Source: Timema cristinae
Lineage: Eukaryota > Arthropoda > Insecta > Phasmatodea > Timematidae
Assembly (NCBI GenBank): GCA_039000515.1
Contig: JBCFYV010000012.1
Span: 13,038,905-13,102,904 of the forward strand
Direction of reading: 5' to 3'
DNA length: 64,000 nucleotides
Shown: positions 36,070-49,374 of the stretch, in pieces
How the letters are laid out: each line of letters begins with the position of its first letter
How positions within the stretch are numbered: the stretch's first letter is position 1
The notes under the pieces: model-generated
What the model was told of the DNA's origin: nothing
What the model saw: only the letters and a program-made list of their open reading frames with translations
The model's database searches: none
Translations under genes and position numbers: made by a program

Positions 36070-37835
36070 ATTCCGTGATAAGTTTGGAAATTTTGGATTT
36101 AATATCGCATCCAAGTGTAACTAAACGTATGATCCACGTCCTATAGGGACTTTTGAATCAACATTCTCCAGGCACGCAGTAAAAGTTATTCATATCGCTT
36201 TCAAAAAAGAGCTAGTTCGATTGGCATGACGGATGTCCAAAATACAGTAGATGGCATACTGACGATGGAGGGTGCTCAGCAATGATCCATTCTTGGGTGT
36301 TGGAGATAGGCAATCATTGGGTGGTCCTACTAAACCCCGTTCTGATAATAGTGATTGATTTACAACTTAAAGTGGAGTTGGGAAGTCTCATCAAATTATT
36401 TAAAATTTATGTAAGAGAATGAATAAGAGAAGTGATAAAGTTATTATAGTTTTAAATATGCAAAGAATTTGAACAATTCAATTGGGATAACTTATGGTGC
36501 TATGCATTTAGCTTTCCATTTTAACATATACAAAGTGTATATTTTAAAATAAGCATTACAACTTACGTCACTAACAATCCATGTGACTCAACATTAACCA
36601 TCTTCTACAAACTGTGTGATGGAGATCTCTTTATGAAGGAGCTTTATTACAATGAGTCTGCTTCATACCATGCTTGGAAAATTAAGAATTTCCAGTGTCA
36701 AAGTAAGGTTCTTCTGTTGAGGAACCATATAGAGTGATGAAGGGTGAATCCCTTTGCCGGGTATATACAGTACACCCAAATAACATAGTGTGTTATTACT
36801 TGAGTATGTGGCTCTGTGTCGTCAAAACTACAACTTCATTTGAAAACTTGCATACAGAGAATGACGTATCTAAGCATCCCAAAATTAGTATAAAAGGAAC
36901 TGGGACTCTTAGTGAATGAATCAAACTGGAACAGTACTTGATCAGAAACCCATTTGTGTTTCTCTTCTTCCTCACTCAGATATTTTTTCCTATAAATATT
37001 TTTCACGTGACAGATCCTCTCGTATTTTGGCTCAACTGTATTAAAAGCATATCGAAAGATATTGAAGCCATAATCGGAACAGAGCAATCGATATAGAGTG
37101 AAGATATTTAGAATGCAGGCAAAAGTGATCTAATCTAAATTGTAATATCTCTTATGGACAAGGTTATGAAGGACTTGGAACTGCTTCTGCCCGACCATTT
37201 TAAAGGATGCATATTCTATATAGACTATTTAAGAGAGACGACAAACGGCCAGAGCCATTTCTATTACAAACTTTGAGTTGAATATAAACAGGTCTCTATT
37301 GAACACAATACAAATTACCTTATACATAAAGGTATTACAGCGATTTCAAGATCTAGTAGGAAAAGAGATCTTCTAAGATGCTCCCGAACGTACAAGAAAT
37401 ACTTTTATAATTAATTTATTCTTTGTTAACATCAGGTTTGAGATATTTTCTGCCTTTAAATTGACTTCATAGGCTATAGCCACCATTTAGTTTGATGGGG
37501 AAGAACAGCGAATGTGACATTTAGATTACCTTTTCATTTTTCTAACGACCAAATTGCATCGTGCAACATATATAAGCCAAGTTTTCTATCAAATTTATTG
37601 ATAAATTATCTCTCTTTTATGGCATTAGATTACAATGTCATAAAGCCCGGACCTGTGGGTATAGATATAGCTCTGGATGATCTCAGAAGCAGCAATGTGA
37701 TTAGTGTAGGCATCACCTTACTGTCCTCAAATTACTTTCGACAAACCTTATAGCCCTTAGGGCTTTCGAAGTCAGCGCCTGCCTGCAAAAGTACTCAGAC
37801 ATTGTGAAACTTTACTTGCCAAACAAAATGAGGAT
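36070..37835 (+). pseudogene. Decayed autonomous Helitron (Rep/helicase polyprotein)
   Basis: Helitron protein segments appear in order across shifting frames. About 36240: DGCPKYSRWHTDDGG, then NHWVVLLNP (the DGYPxYRRR and RWVVPYNP region). 36500-36720: SFPF, PCDSTLTIFYKLC, ELYYNESASYHAWK. 36770-36920: VYTVHPNNIVCYYLSMWL and TTSFENLHTEN, then LGLLVNESNWN. 37377: DAPERTRNTFIINL, the Walker A equivalent of DAPGGTGKTF. 37514: TFRLPFHFSNDQIASCN. About 37710: LLSSNYFRQTL (motif III, SGDFRQTLP). About 37770: CLQKYSDIVKLYLPNKMRIY. The HUH (HxH) part of Rep is missing: about 110 expected residues are absent near 36215-36240. In Walker A the Lys is Asn. Many stops and frameshifts show that it is long dead. 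Confidence 0.88.
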
Positions 37836-37839
37836 CTAC

Positions 37840-40800
37840 CTGTGAGAAGAGAAAATTAGGATTATTTGTCGATATATTGCTGAAAATCAGCAGTGGGGTC
37901 TTTTCAGAGCATGCAAGCAAGGTGGCCTTAAATAACACTCATATATGCGTTGTGATATACAGGAACTAGCCCATTTTAATGATCCCGATAAACGTATTCT
38001 GCATAACGGGAGTTTTACAAAAAATATATCACCAACTTATAATATGTTTCCTTGTCAATGAATGATTTGGGATGTAATAAAACATGAGGATTTGTGTATG
38101 TTTTTAAAGTCAGCTACAGGTTCGAGGCCACAAAGTAGATTCTAAGCAGTTTTATGATATTGTATGTGAATTAGAATTAGTTTTGGTACCACGCAAACAG
38201 CACAAGTTTTTTGGTAGGTTTATTTATTTACATGCTCAATGGCATTACTTCATTTTTGTTTTTATGGTAATACATTTAAACTATTTCTTTTGTTGCTGTC
38301 AAGTGATCTTTGATTTACATAGATAGGGCATAGCGTTTAGTGCATAGTCTGTTATTAGTTAAAATACAATGATTTATAGTGAAATGAAGTAATTAAAGTC
38401 TGATTTTATATAACGTATTCCATCTTTATTAGTTCATTGCAACAGTGCATCTACATAAAATGCAAATTTTAGGGTGCCTGCATTTGTGTTTATAATTTAG
38501 GTGACTTTTAAGATAATTCATGGTTTTGCGTGTAAACTTGGTTAAATTTGTTTTGTTTCTTTTACATTAAATTTAAGCTATTTATTTGGATTTTCATTGC
38601 AGTCAGGGCCTCCGCGCAAGTTAGCCACATTTACATTTAACTTTCACAATTCACATTTGCAAAATACACCAGACATAGGTCCATATTTTATAAAACTTTG
38701 CTCCCACATCCGGATATTAGCTATTGATTATTGTTTCTTTGATGTAAGTTGTAAAATATCATTGGGTACCTCAATGTAAGTATTTTTTTTTATTTATCAC
38801 CATGTTTTTCTACCCGTTCGGTACATACGCTCTTAATATATGTAGGTGTTGATATTTGACGTCATGTATAACAAGATTCCAGCGTTTCCATTTAATGGCG
38901 TGTTCTTGTCCGCAGTCCTCCTGAAAGATATATGTATCACACATACGTGACTTATTATGTTAGGTCTTATATATTTTTATTTTATTACAAAATGAGACAT
39001 CTGAAACATAATTTAAAAAAACTTATTTTGCGGTCAACATTGAAAATATTTCACTATATTAAAGGTGTTATCTTATTTATATTGATAACATCTAACAAAC
39101 GTGGCAACTTAAGATCTAATGGCTCTATGCATGAACACGTGAACATTTTTATACTAATTGTTTATATCTGAAAGGTATGTATATCCATTCGTAATAAAAT
39201 TGTGTTATACATGTTTAATAACATAGCTTACAGCACATTTTTTTTAATTTAAGACATTATCCAAACAGATAGGGGATAGTATTTCAGAGGATATACAGCA
39301 GCATTAGCATAGGAAGGAAGTGATGAAACTATATGAATTATATTAGGCAACTCCCCCATTACGCTCACTCAAGCAGATATTAAAGCCTTGAATTCCTCTT
39401 AAATGTAGTACGCATAGTGCAAAATTTAGTGACTAAATGTAGTGCAACTTTAACATTTAAGAATCCTGTGCTACCGATGCAGTTTGAGGACCCAAATATT
39501 ATACATAAGTGGTTATTAAACTTATTTTTTAGGCCGTACCACTTGTTCATGACTAAAAGTTTAATTTAACTCCACGATGAAATTTCCCCAAATGACAAAT
39601 GTCAGGTAATCAAAGAAAAAGATTTCCTTTTGTTGACTCGAAAATTCTCCACTACTTTGGTTCTCCGCCACGTTTCGTTTTCTTGTAATTTTACCAATTT
39701 TCCATTGAGAGATGGTCGTGTACCCTGTATATCGTTCACATACCACTTTTTGAACGTATAACCCACTTTAAGAACGACCTACCATTTATCTCTAATTTTT
39801 TATGGCCCAAGTTAAAGCTATGCTGACCATGACATACTCTTCACGACAATGTTGGTCCTATCTTCGCCAACATACGACGTATGCCCGGGTTCGCTGTAGC
39901 TTGCCTTCAAGCTGATGCCATCAACTTTTTTTTGTTATTTCTCACATATAACATTTTTTCCCATGTCTTTATGGAGGCTACCTAATTAGCTTTTATATTG
40001 CCCTTCAGATATTGCACTTATATTAAATATTTATAAAATATTAGTACATAAACTTGGTGTTAACTTTAATAAATAAAACCTTTTTTTCTACACCCTTAAA
40101 TATGGATAGTCTTTTAAACATAGTTTAGAAGTTGTAATTTTCCACCTAATAAAAGTTCATAATCCACCTACTTTGGTTAATTATTAAGACCTAAATGCAT
40201 GAGAGATGAAAGTTAACTAGCACATAAGCTTGGAATGAATATATTTTATGAATTGAATGGTGTAATTTAATATCGGGGTCACAATATACATTGTTTCTAG
40301 CTACAGATCAATAAGTCCCATGTGTGATCCCCAGTGTTTACAGAATTTTCTGCGAAATAGTGGGTCTGAAACGGGATCAACTCAGCCTCGTTGGAAATAA
40401 TGAGGAGCTAATTAAATGAAATATCTGTGACTCTGTTCCAGAAAACTGAGACTAATGGCAAAAAGGGTTTATTGTGCTGACCGTATGACACCCTCTATCC
40501 GCAAATGTTACCACTACCATCACTAACAGAGGTAGCCACTCGGTCGGAGTATTTTGCTTGCAGGCTCATGTCATGATTTTTTTTTCTTATGAACGGATGG
40601 AAATTACAAATTTAAATAAAATTTAACAATCATAATGATTTCATAATCTGAAAAAATGTACTACTTATAAGAATTTAACAACATAATCTTTCTTTACTCG
40701 ATATATCCACAAACTAAACCAGCCTAAGTAGCTACACACGTTGATAGATTTGGAAAAAGAGAATGAGGATTTAGGAGCATTTTTGTGGTGTGTGTGAGGT

Positions 40801-41680
40801 GAAGGCTTGGAGAGGTGAAAGGCAGAGAGAGAAAAGAGGATAGCGATGCATGCTTACGGTAACCGGGGGACCACCATAATTCCCGGTACAAACTCATGAG
40901 GGACTTACATCCAGTTTCGTAAGCGGAAAGATAGTCTGAAAACAACGACGACATTTGGCCAGTTTTAACTCTTCGTGGAAAACGCCGTTGTAAAGCTTTG
41001 CACGATGCTACTGCGGTTCTTCCTCATGATCTACCCACGGGAGATCTGCCTGTTGGGGATGTTCTTAGTGGAAGGGGTGGAGTAGGGGGAAAAGTGGCTT
41101 CCCGTGTAAAACCACTCTGACCCGCCCAGCTCGGCCGTTTGTTGCTTACCCCCCACTCCCCCCTTTCACTAAGGTCTACTACCCCAAACCTCATCCTCAA
41201 CTTTCATACATCACTTTTAAGTGCAACAATAAAATTCTCAGTGTGTTGGCCCCATCCCGCCAGAAGAGAACAAATCCCCTCCTTCCTCCTTCTTTGGCAC
41301 ACTCTATCAACTTAGTTCTAAGGTAAATACACCAGTGTTTCAGATAAGAATTGGTGTAGTCAATGGTTTGTGGGGGATTTGATTGCTTTGGTCAATTTAA
41401 GATTTATTAATAAACTTAAACCAAAAATGCCAATTTATTGAACTATTAAAAGGACTGTTCACCATATTCAATATATTATTAAGCTGATTCTTACCTATTA
41501 GTTTCTCTTCTAAATGAACTTAATACCATCTTATTTAAAACAAATGGTGTAAGCGTAGTAGTAATCATTATGTAGTATCATAGCTATAAAGTAATCATTC
41601 CAAACATGAATCAAATCTTGTGAAAATACAAATCATGCATTTATTACTTGAATCAGACATATTTGGCATTCTTTTATTGA
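37840..41680. other. No gene recognised
   Basis: The immediate downstream flank of the Helitron relic (37840-38180) should hold the C-terminal helicase motifs, but I cannot align it. No CTAGT-type 3' end was confirmed. The segment 39540-39920 has a locally GC-richer patch with a minus-strand frame (39561-39746) that I do not recognise. Elsewhere it is AT-rich. Confidence 0.4.
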
Positions 41681-41688
41681 ACTGTATA

Positions 41689-42232
41689 CAGGGCCGTTTT
41701 AATAAAATGTGAGGTTCGGAGCAAAACGATCCGTGGCCCTCCTTTGTACGGTAGTTTTTTCAGTTTTAGCACCAAGCCATTAATATATTGATACGTTGTC
41801 GGTACTTATGTCAATTAATAATTTTTCAAGTTTTATTAAATATTGATAAACCCATTAAATAACTGTACTTTAATAAATGCAAACAAACAATATAATTAAT
41901 TTAACAAAAGTAAATTCCTTTTTGTACACTTGCACTGATAGTTTTCTGTGGACCGACAGCGGTAGCACAATGGTGGCGTAATCTACTGTACTGCAGCATA
42001 TTACTTGAAAAATGTGTTTCTTAAATTAGAAAACGTTAGGGTTCTCAGAAATCTGGAATAGAATCCTATCACCAAGCGAATACTTATTGCTGTTCATTAT
42101 CTAGACACAATTTGATGAAAAATATAGAATAATTTTAATCTATATTATTAATTTTTGGGGGAATTGTGACCCCTGGAATGTGAGGCCCGGGGCAATCGCC
42201 CCCTTTGACCACCCACCATATACGCGGTCCTG
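41689..42232. mobile_element. hAT-type MITE with 8-bp target duplication
   Basis: Left end CAGGGCCG and right end CGGTCCTG (reverse complement CAGGACCG) are immediately bracketed by the 8-bp direct repeat ACTGTATA (41681-41688 and 42233-42240). An 8-bp duplication with CAG-type ends is the hallmark of hAT transposons. Further inverted similarity lies in the GC-rich ends: TGTGAGGTTCGGAGCAAAAC on the left, against the complement of GAATGTGAGGCCCGGGGCAA on the right. The 544-bp interior is AT-rich with no transposase. Confidence 0.88.
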
Positions 42233-42979
42233 ACTGTATATAAGCCTAAAGACTAATTTTTAAATAATATTTTTTCCCTTGCTTCTCTCTCAGATTGTGG
42301 ACCATTTCCAGCTGTACTTAAACTATTTAAAATACTGTTTTGAGCTTAGTGTTTGTTTCAATATTAGACAAGAGTGTAATAAGGAACACTTATAATGTGA
42401 AAGACTATATTATATTGAGCTTGATAATTATCTTATATAATTATATGATTGTAAATTAAAAGGAGAAGAAAAGGAACTCACCCATCATCGAAGCGAATAA
42501 TTTATTCATCATTTAGATGTTTAAGAAAGTTTAAAGATACATACGAGTATGTGTAGGCAGGAGGGTAATATATAAGCGAGTCTGTCCATAAAACTGTGAC
42601 CAAATAATACGTGGCATACCAATACATGGAGGGGAGAGAGGTAAGGGAATGTCTGAGTGTTTCCAAGTAAGTTTATGTGCGTACAAAGAAAATTAACCAC
42701 TTCTAGATGAACCAGAAATTTGAAATTTGGTAAGATCCTAAAGGGCTTAATCTGAGGTTTAAAAGTTAGGTTTGGTGAAATCGTGTAGGGATAGGGGGCT
42801 CAAAACTTTCAAAATTAATAGAAAAATCCATTTAAAACGGTGGTCTGGAACTTAAACTAAGCAGGAAGGTTATGGGGATTCCCCAAATAACAACAAATCT
42901 GTTGATTTTAAAAGTTTAAAATGGACTTTGGAGAGAGGAAGGGTATATTATCATATTTTATCCATGGTAAAATTAAGAC

Positions 42980-44632
42980 TTTTTCTGTTATGAGCGTTGT
43001 GCGATAGTACATACCTCATGCATAGGTTTAAATTAAAAAATTGTAGCCCTTTTCACAAACATGTGTATCTAAAAACCAGAGTTTTAAGGTTTTGATTTAA
43101 TTTATTTAAATGAAAAACTAAAAAAAAAAAAAGTTTAACACTTTGAGATATATTGAGTAATACCTTTAAATTAGTTGTGGAATGCGGGTATATTATACCT
43201 TGTATACGAGCATGTGAACATGAAAGCGGAAATTAAAAATATTGATTAAATTAACACTTTTATCATTTTAACCTTTTTTTAAAAAACTTTTTAATTCTTA
43301 CCTACCATTTTTAGACCATTTTTTTGAAAAAGTATTGGAACTATACTTTTTACTCTGTCTACCCACTATGCTCTTTTGTGCATTTACAAATTTCTTATAC
43401 ATTTTTAATTTATTTACCCTAAAATATTTTCCTTGAGCTTAGCCAAGTAGTTAATGTGAATAGGTGTGAAAAGTGTAATTAAGAGTAAATAGGACAAAAT
43501 GGTAAAAATAATATAAAGTAAATTTTCTCAAAAAGGGCAATAAGACCAATAGTGCAAAATTGTCTAAAGAGAACAAAAAATGGCAAGATAGAGAAAAAGT
43601 TTTAAAAATGTAAATAAAGATAAAAATGGTAAGAAGTATAGTAATTAAATCTTGTAAAAATAAAATTGGTTTGAATTTAAAAAAGTAAAATAATAAAAAT
43701 GGGAAAAAACTAAATAGTGGCAAAGGGCAAAAAAAGGGTAAAAATGGTAAAAAGTATAAAAAGGGTGAAGAGGGTAAAGTGGGTAAAAGGTGCAAAAAAG
43801 ATATTATTTTATCTATACTAATATTATAAAGAGGAAAGATTTGGTTTTTTGTTTTTTTTGTTTGTAGTGGATAAACTCAAAAACTAACTGGACACATTAA
43901 AAAAAATATTTAACCAATATAAAGCTACGTTATCAGCGAGTAACATAGGCTATATTTTATTTTGAAAATTTAAAGTACTCCTCATAACAATATCGATAGT
44001 ATATTATATGGTCGTTGGAAAAAAAAATTTATTGAAGGGAAAGTGGGGTTGGTGAAGGGGGTGAGGAAAGAGAAATAGATGTTGTGACGAGGAACGCAAA
44101 AAAAAAGAGATTAAAATAGAATTTGGGGAAACGGTATTTTTTTACTTGGAAGGGGGCTAGTGGTAAATATTTGAAGAAGATTAAAGTGTTTAGAAAGTGC
44201 CAAAAACGTAAAATGGGTAAAAAAAAAGCTAAAAGGGGTGAACGACAAACAGGGTAATTGTGGTGAAAATGATAAAATAATTTTCAATTAATTTAATTAC
44301 ACCCTATTAACAACTTATAATGTGACACTCTTATTTCATTTTATCTAGCATCAACAGGCATAAATTCAAAGAATTGTATATTTAAAATTAATTTAAAGCT
44401 TAGTGTTTAAAAAAAAATCAGCTTTTAAATTGTGTTCAATTTATGTCTTTATTTGGACATTGTTTTCTTGTCAGTCTTCTTTCGCATCTTATTTTAATCT
44501 AAACCATTAAGTCATTAACATTTAAGCATAATTTATTATTTGGTTATCATTTCCTGTGATTAATTTTATATACTTAAAATAACAAAGCTACTTTATAGAC
44601 TCCCAGTTTAAGTAGTGGGTCCACCAGATAGT
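42980..44632 (+). mobile_element. Helitron-like repeat, copy 2, with internal insertion
   Basis: Homologous in order to 7089-8093: TTTTTCTGTTATGAG, TGCATAGG, ACAAACATGTG, GTGGAATGCGGG, a T/C-rich stretch (43250-43400), an A/G-rich stretch (43470-43800), TTTAAGCATAATTT, AAAGCTACTTTA. The right end is CCCAGTTTAAGTAGTGGG (short hairpin) then TCCACCAGATAGT. It is about 650 bp longer than copy 1 because of extra A/G-rich DNA (GGTAAAAATGGTAAAAAG-like) and the Helitron 5' end at 43813. Confidence 0.55.
43813..44000 (+). mobile_element. Helitron 5' terminal region
   Basis: TCTATACTAATATTATAAAG, then AGGAAAGATTTG, GGATAAACTCAAAAACT, CTGGACAC, AAAGCTACGTTATC and AGTAACATAGGCTATATTTTA match the 5' end text of a family of Helitrons widespread in insects: TC start, then the ACTGGACCGATT and AACATAGGCTATA landmarks. 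It may pair with the end at 44632 to form one element of about 820 bp. Confidence 0.65.
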
Positions 44633-44649
44633 ATTGAATAAAATTATTA

Positions 44650-47630
44650 CGGAAGAACATTGACAAATGGTTGTTTTGATTCCCTACAGTTTCAAAACTT
44701 CTGTCCATAAGAGTTTAATTTTAAAATTTTTAATAATGGTTCCATAATCATTATAAGTCTCATAATTATTTGTTTCCTTGTTTTTACATCTATTATTTGG
44801 ACAAATCTTCTTATCATGAACACTAAAAGAAACACCGTATTTAAGTTTCAGAAACAATAAATCTTAAAAAAACTTAATTAATGGTAACAATTTTAAGGAG
44901 TTTTAGTCAAGTATAGTTATCGGCATTGAAGTATTAAAACAAAAGACGTAAAAGAAGAATCAAAAATCAAGTCTTGAGTGAAAAAATAAGGAGTGGGAAG
45001 TAAACTGAGTGAGGTTGCCCCTCTTAAAGTCTCCTACAAGTAGCCCCTTGAAGAACCAGCAATGTTTCAATTATGTAACAGGGAGGGAAGGGTTTTAAGA
45101 AGTTTGCTGTATGAGGTTGGATTCATTGAATGCTGTTAGGCGGGGAAGGAAGGGTGTTTAGCTGGCTTACACTGTGTGGGATCTTAACCCTCTCTTTCTT
45201 GTCACAAAAACTTGAGTGATTAATTGGTTTCTTCTTATAACACCCTTCCCACCTTATCTATATTTTTTTTCTAGGTGAATAGGGGAGTGTTTTATACTCA
45301 AGAGTGTTGTGACATAAACTTCTTAGCATGTCGAAAAGAGTTCTTTTTTTTTTGTTATGCGTTAAAGGAAGGATGGGTGGAGTTGTTACGTGTCTGAAAA
45401 ATAAACACCGCACTTTGTAATGATCAATGTCGATTGTGTTTTTTTTTTGTGACGTAGGTGTTTAATTCAGTTTGGTTCAATTAGTAGAATTGGAGGGTTT
45501 TTGTAATGTTATTTTCCCTTGTAGAGGATGTTTTTGTGTGTTGTTATTCTAGAATTGGAGTGCCCCACTAGCTCACTAGAGTATACTGTAAACATAGGCT
45601 GGTTGTTAGCTTAACAATGTAGACTTTTTTTTATGTGAACCACTAAGCGAATTAAACTTTTATTTTTTGTTCATAAACCTTTGTTAAACTGTCCGTACAA
45701 TTTAGGAGCCTATAAAATAAAATACAATCATTTAAAAAATAAGTTTGTAGAGCTTCTAATTTTAAAATATTTCAAATTTTAAGATCATTTGATATTATTT
45801 TCTAATGGAAGCACTGATTTAAAATTTGCATTTTATCTTTCCGGTTGGATTCAAAGCATGGCTAACAAACGTTTCATTAGTTAAATAATTGGTGTGATTT
45901 TTCTTTCATGGCTATGAATTAATGACTGAGGTGTTAGATATTGTGTTTGTTTTAGATATAAATTAGTTTTTGATTAAGGTGATAAAATTATCAGTCATTT
46001 TCGAAATTACATGTTAGATACCTAAAAAAAAAAAGTAACATAGTATCTTCTTTAAATAACGTTAATATCCCGTTTGATTCATCAAACAAAAGACCCGGTT
46101 GTTAAATTAACATTTTTTTATCCATATCGAAAGTTGCAGCAATTTTTTATATAACTAATATGATTGATTTACCATTTACCATCATAAATATTACACCCAT
46201 TTTCATCCATACAAAGTGTAAAAAACCTACAATGACATTAATAAATTCCGGGATTTTGTGAAACACCTCCTTAAGTACAATTATATAATATAAATAAGTG
46301 TACATTGTGGAAACACATTTTAGTGGGAGTAGTAATAAAGGCGTTAGTGTAATCCTATCTAGTTTGTCGGTGACAGTGAGATCAAATTTTAATTCTAGGT
46401 AGGTGTAGTAAAGTGATTTTTGCCAAAAAATTATTTGCCTCTTTTTACTTTCCACAAATGCGTGTAGTTTACTCTGAAATTTTACCGTTATAATTTATAG
46501 TCTAAGAGTGTTGGGATACAAAAAGACCCAAAAGTTATTAATAAGTTGAGAACAGAATAATAATAATAAAAACCAATGAATTTAAAATTTGCAAATTACA
46601 CTTGTAACTCAAAGACAGGCTTATTTCACACAATTCAATGACCTTCTATCCCCTCTAACAAGATGGATAGCATCGTTTGACCTCTCGCAGTCCCCTAACC
46701 CTGGTGATCAAACCATGTTACTTCCACTTAGTTTTATTCCTCTTCATCCTTTGCTATGCTTTCTTTTCTAAAGAGTACCCGTTAGTTTTTTTGAAGATTG
46801 TTCAAGAAAGAATTCTCTCTGTCGATTTTTTTTCACTAGTGTAATAAATTACTTCAGTCGATTGCCTTTCACAACGTTCTTGCCTGGTACACTGACTGCC
46901 TATGCAGATCTCCTTGTCTTCCTACTCTTGAAGATACCCACCGCCAATCTTTTCGGTATACCCTTAACCTCCCACCGTTTTTTCTCTTTCAAACAAAAAA
47001 AAAACTGGAAAGGAAATTTGGTCTGGCCGTTGAACTGTAAAAAATATCTTCCCTTAGCATATCAAGAAAGGGAAACCGCGTGCGCTTGTCCCAGAGTTTA
47101 TCTAAGTTTTAGGATAACATTCGTTGGGGGAAAGAAGGAAAAGAGAGGGTGGAAGGGGTGTATATGGTCCATTTCACGTGCACTAAAGCATACGATTTAC
47201 TCAACAATATGATTTTTCAATAGGACTGTTTTGAGAAGTAGGATAGTTGAAGTTCTCTTAGTATAACTGTTGGGACAAGGGGAGTTTCAGTGTCAGAGGG
47301 AGGAAAATGTTGAGAGCCTCTTGAGAATTGTTATTTGTGAGAGGGGTGGTTGTCCTCTTATTCATAGTTTGAAGTAGTAGTGGGTGGCATAAAGCAACAA
47401 ACAAGCCGAAAACTGTACCAGACTTTCTGGAATGAAGTTTTGTAGGAAGAGATAGGAAGAAAGACAACATACAAATTTCCATTTGGGAATGTTTGAACAG
47501 ACAGTTAATTAAATAGATATATATTTACTATAAGATTAAATAAATGAAATCTTTAAGTAAATCATTGCTTAAATAATAACAAATTTAATACGTTCAATAC
47601 ACATTTCCATTATTTATTTTATAATTTTTT
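44650..47630. other. No gene recognised
   Basis: AT-rich, with GC-richer patches at 45000-45200 and 46600-47400. None of the short frames there resembles a protein I know. Confidence 0.45.
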
Positions 47631-47643
47631 TGATTCCTGAACA

Positions 47644-47676
47644 CCCCCCCCCCCAACCCCCCCCCCACCCCCGCCC
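47644..47676 (-). other. Four C runs: G-quadruplex candidate on the minus strand
   Basis: C11-AA-C10-A-C5-G-C3 on plus. The minus strand therefore has four G runs of 3 or more with loops of 1-2, the strongest quadruplex pattern in the window. Length may be unreliable in assembly. Confidence 0.75.
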
Positions 47677-47739
47677 TTCTACCGAATTAACGTTTCCTGA
47701 ACCCGCCCCTTCCACCGAATTAAAAAAAGGTGCTTTTTG

Positions 47740-48171
47740 AATTTCCGTGTCTAAACCTTCAACTAGAGCCTAAACTATTTTACCGATCGGGGTTAAACTT
47801 GATATCCAGGGTTTTCATAGGGTTGCCCCGAGGGGTTTTGGGAATTGGATATCTAACCTTAAAATTTAGGGTAGTTTTCTGAAAGGCAAAAGGAAAAAAA
47901 TCGATTTTATCAAATTTGGCACTAACGATTTTGATTAAAACTCGATTTAAATCATTTATAAATATTCCAAACAAAATGGCTACCCTCAATGTTTCAGCAA
48001 AATGATTTAAGGTCTCCAGTCAGAAACGCAAATTCTCATTTTTCATCATATCTCTGAAATTATTTTGGATATCAAATTATTTATCAATGCAAATATATAT
48101 ATATATATTTATAATACAAATATTTTATTTGAAATATATTTTTATAAAACCAATAACTTTCAAGCTTTACT

Positions 48172-48208
<37 letters not shown>

Positions 48209-48670
48209 TTAACTTTTCGAACACTAAAGGTAAGTTTTGCGACCATAAAAAAAATCTATCAATAAACATTTATGGATGTCGACGTCTTATGTTCCCCCTG
48301 AACCCTTTAAAGTTGTTTTTGTAATGCCATCTGTGTGTGTGTGTGTGTCTTTTAAACCCCAAAATTAAGACCAGTTTAATAAAAGGCGAAAAGAGAAAAA
48401 TTCGATTTTCTTAAAATCTATTCGGACGATTTTGATTCAAATTCGTATCTTAGCATTTTTTAATATTATATATAAACAGTATATTTTCATTTTCCCACGA
48501 AAATTAATTTTAGTCTTCTTTACAGAAGAGGACATTTCCGTATCTCCACAACTATTAGCGATACTAAATATCTTATCATTGCACAATTGTAGTGATATTA
48601 AAAAACCTTTTATATAAAATATATTTTTATAAAACCAATGGTTTCTGAGATATTGGCAAATATATTAATA
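47740..48670. repeat. Diverged tandem duplication, offset about 490-500 bp
   Basis: CGATTTTGATTAAAACTCG (47927) recurs as CGATTTTGATTCAAATTCG at +500. AAATATATTTTTATAAAACC (48131) recurs at +486. The first unit starts with AACTATTTTACCGATCGGGG, then TTGATATCCAGGGTTTTC. (AT)n runs lie at 48093-48109 and 48175-48205 and a (GT)n run near 48332-48348. Related text is at 55700-55860, so the unit belongs to a dispersed element. Confidence 0.65.
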
Positions 48671-48679
48671 CAATTTTGT

Positions 48680-49370
48680 GAGCTTTAGTTGAGAAAAGAA
48701 ACTACTTAAGTTATAACAAAATAATTCTCTAATGTCATAGAGTAAGAAATAAGCAAGTATCTCAAAATTGTATGTTCTTATTCTTTCACCCTCTTAGGGG
48801 AAATATTTGTACAATAATGTTCTATCTCTATCATTTTAGATTTAATAGTCAAAATTTAACTATATTATTGGTCAAAATTTATAAATGAGAAAGTTAATAG
48901 CGATGCAATAATAATAAGATGTGCAAACCCTAGTGAAATATCGAAAATTTTAAACTGGAAGTCGATATTTTAATACGAAGTTTTGATCCTTGAGGACCCA
49001 GTATCGATATTTTTATTGGTATAAATATACAAATGAAGACGTAATTCTTTAAAAATAAAATTATGGAATTTAAAACCAGGAGACAAAATGTTTTACGTAT
49101 GTATAGCGCAATTTGTTCTTGGGTTTGCTAATTAATATTATTTTATGAATTTTGAGTAAATATCTCAATTTTTTAAACAAAGAGCGAGAATGTCCATGCG
49201 GAGTTCCGTATCACTTATTTTATATATTTTAATACCAGGTGAGGCTGTGATGTTCAGGTTTGGTCGGCTTATGTATGGACTACTAACTGCTCTGCTGACA
49301 CAGAACGTTACACACGGTACACCTTAGGAGGTTGTCTACATCTCAATGAGATGATAATTATTATGATGTT
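48680..49370. other. AT-rich, nothing recognised
   Basis: No feature could be supported in this interval. Confidence 0.45.
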
Positions 49371-49374
49371 GCAG

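Noticed and set aside
36836..37087. Minus-strand 83-residue frame as a gene
   Set aside because: It is the antisense shadow of the Helitron relic on the plus strand.
43451..43795. 114-residue minus-strand frame rich in F, L and P
   Set aside because: It reads a GGTAAA-type low-complexity tract. The hydrophobic content is compositional.
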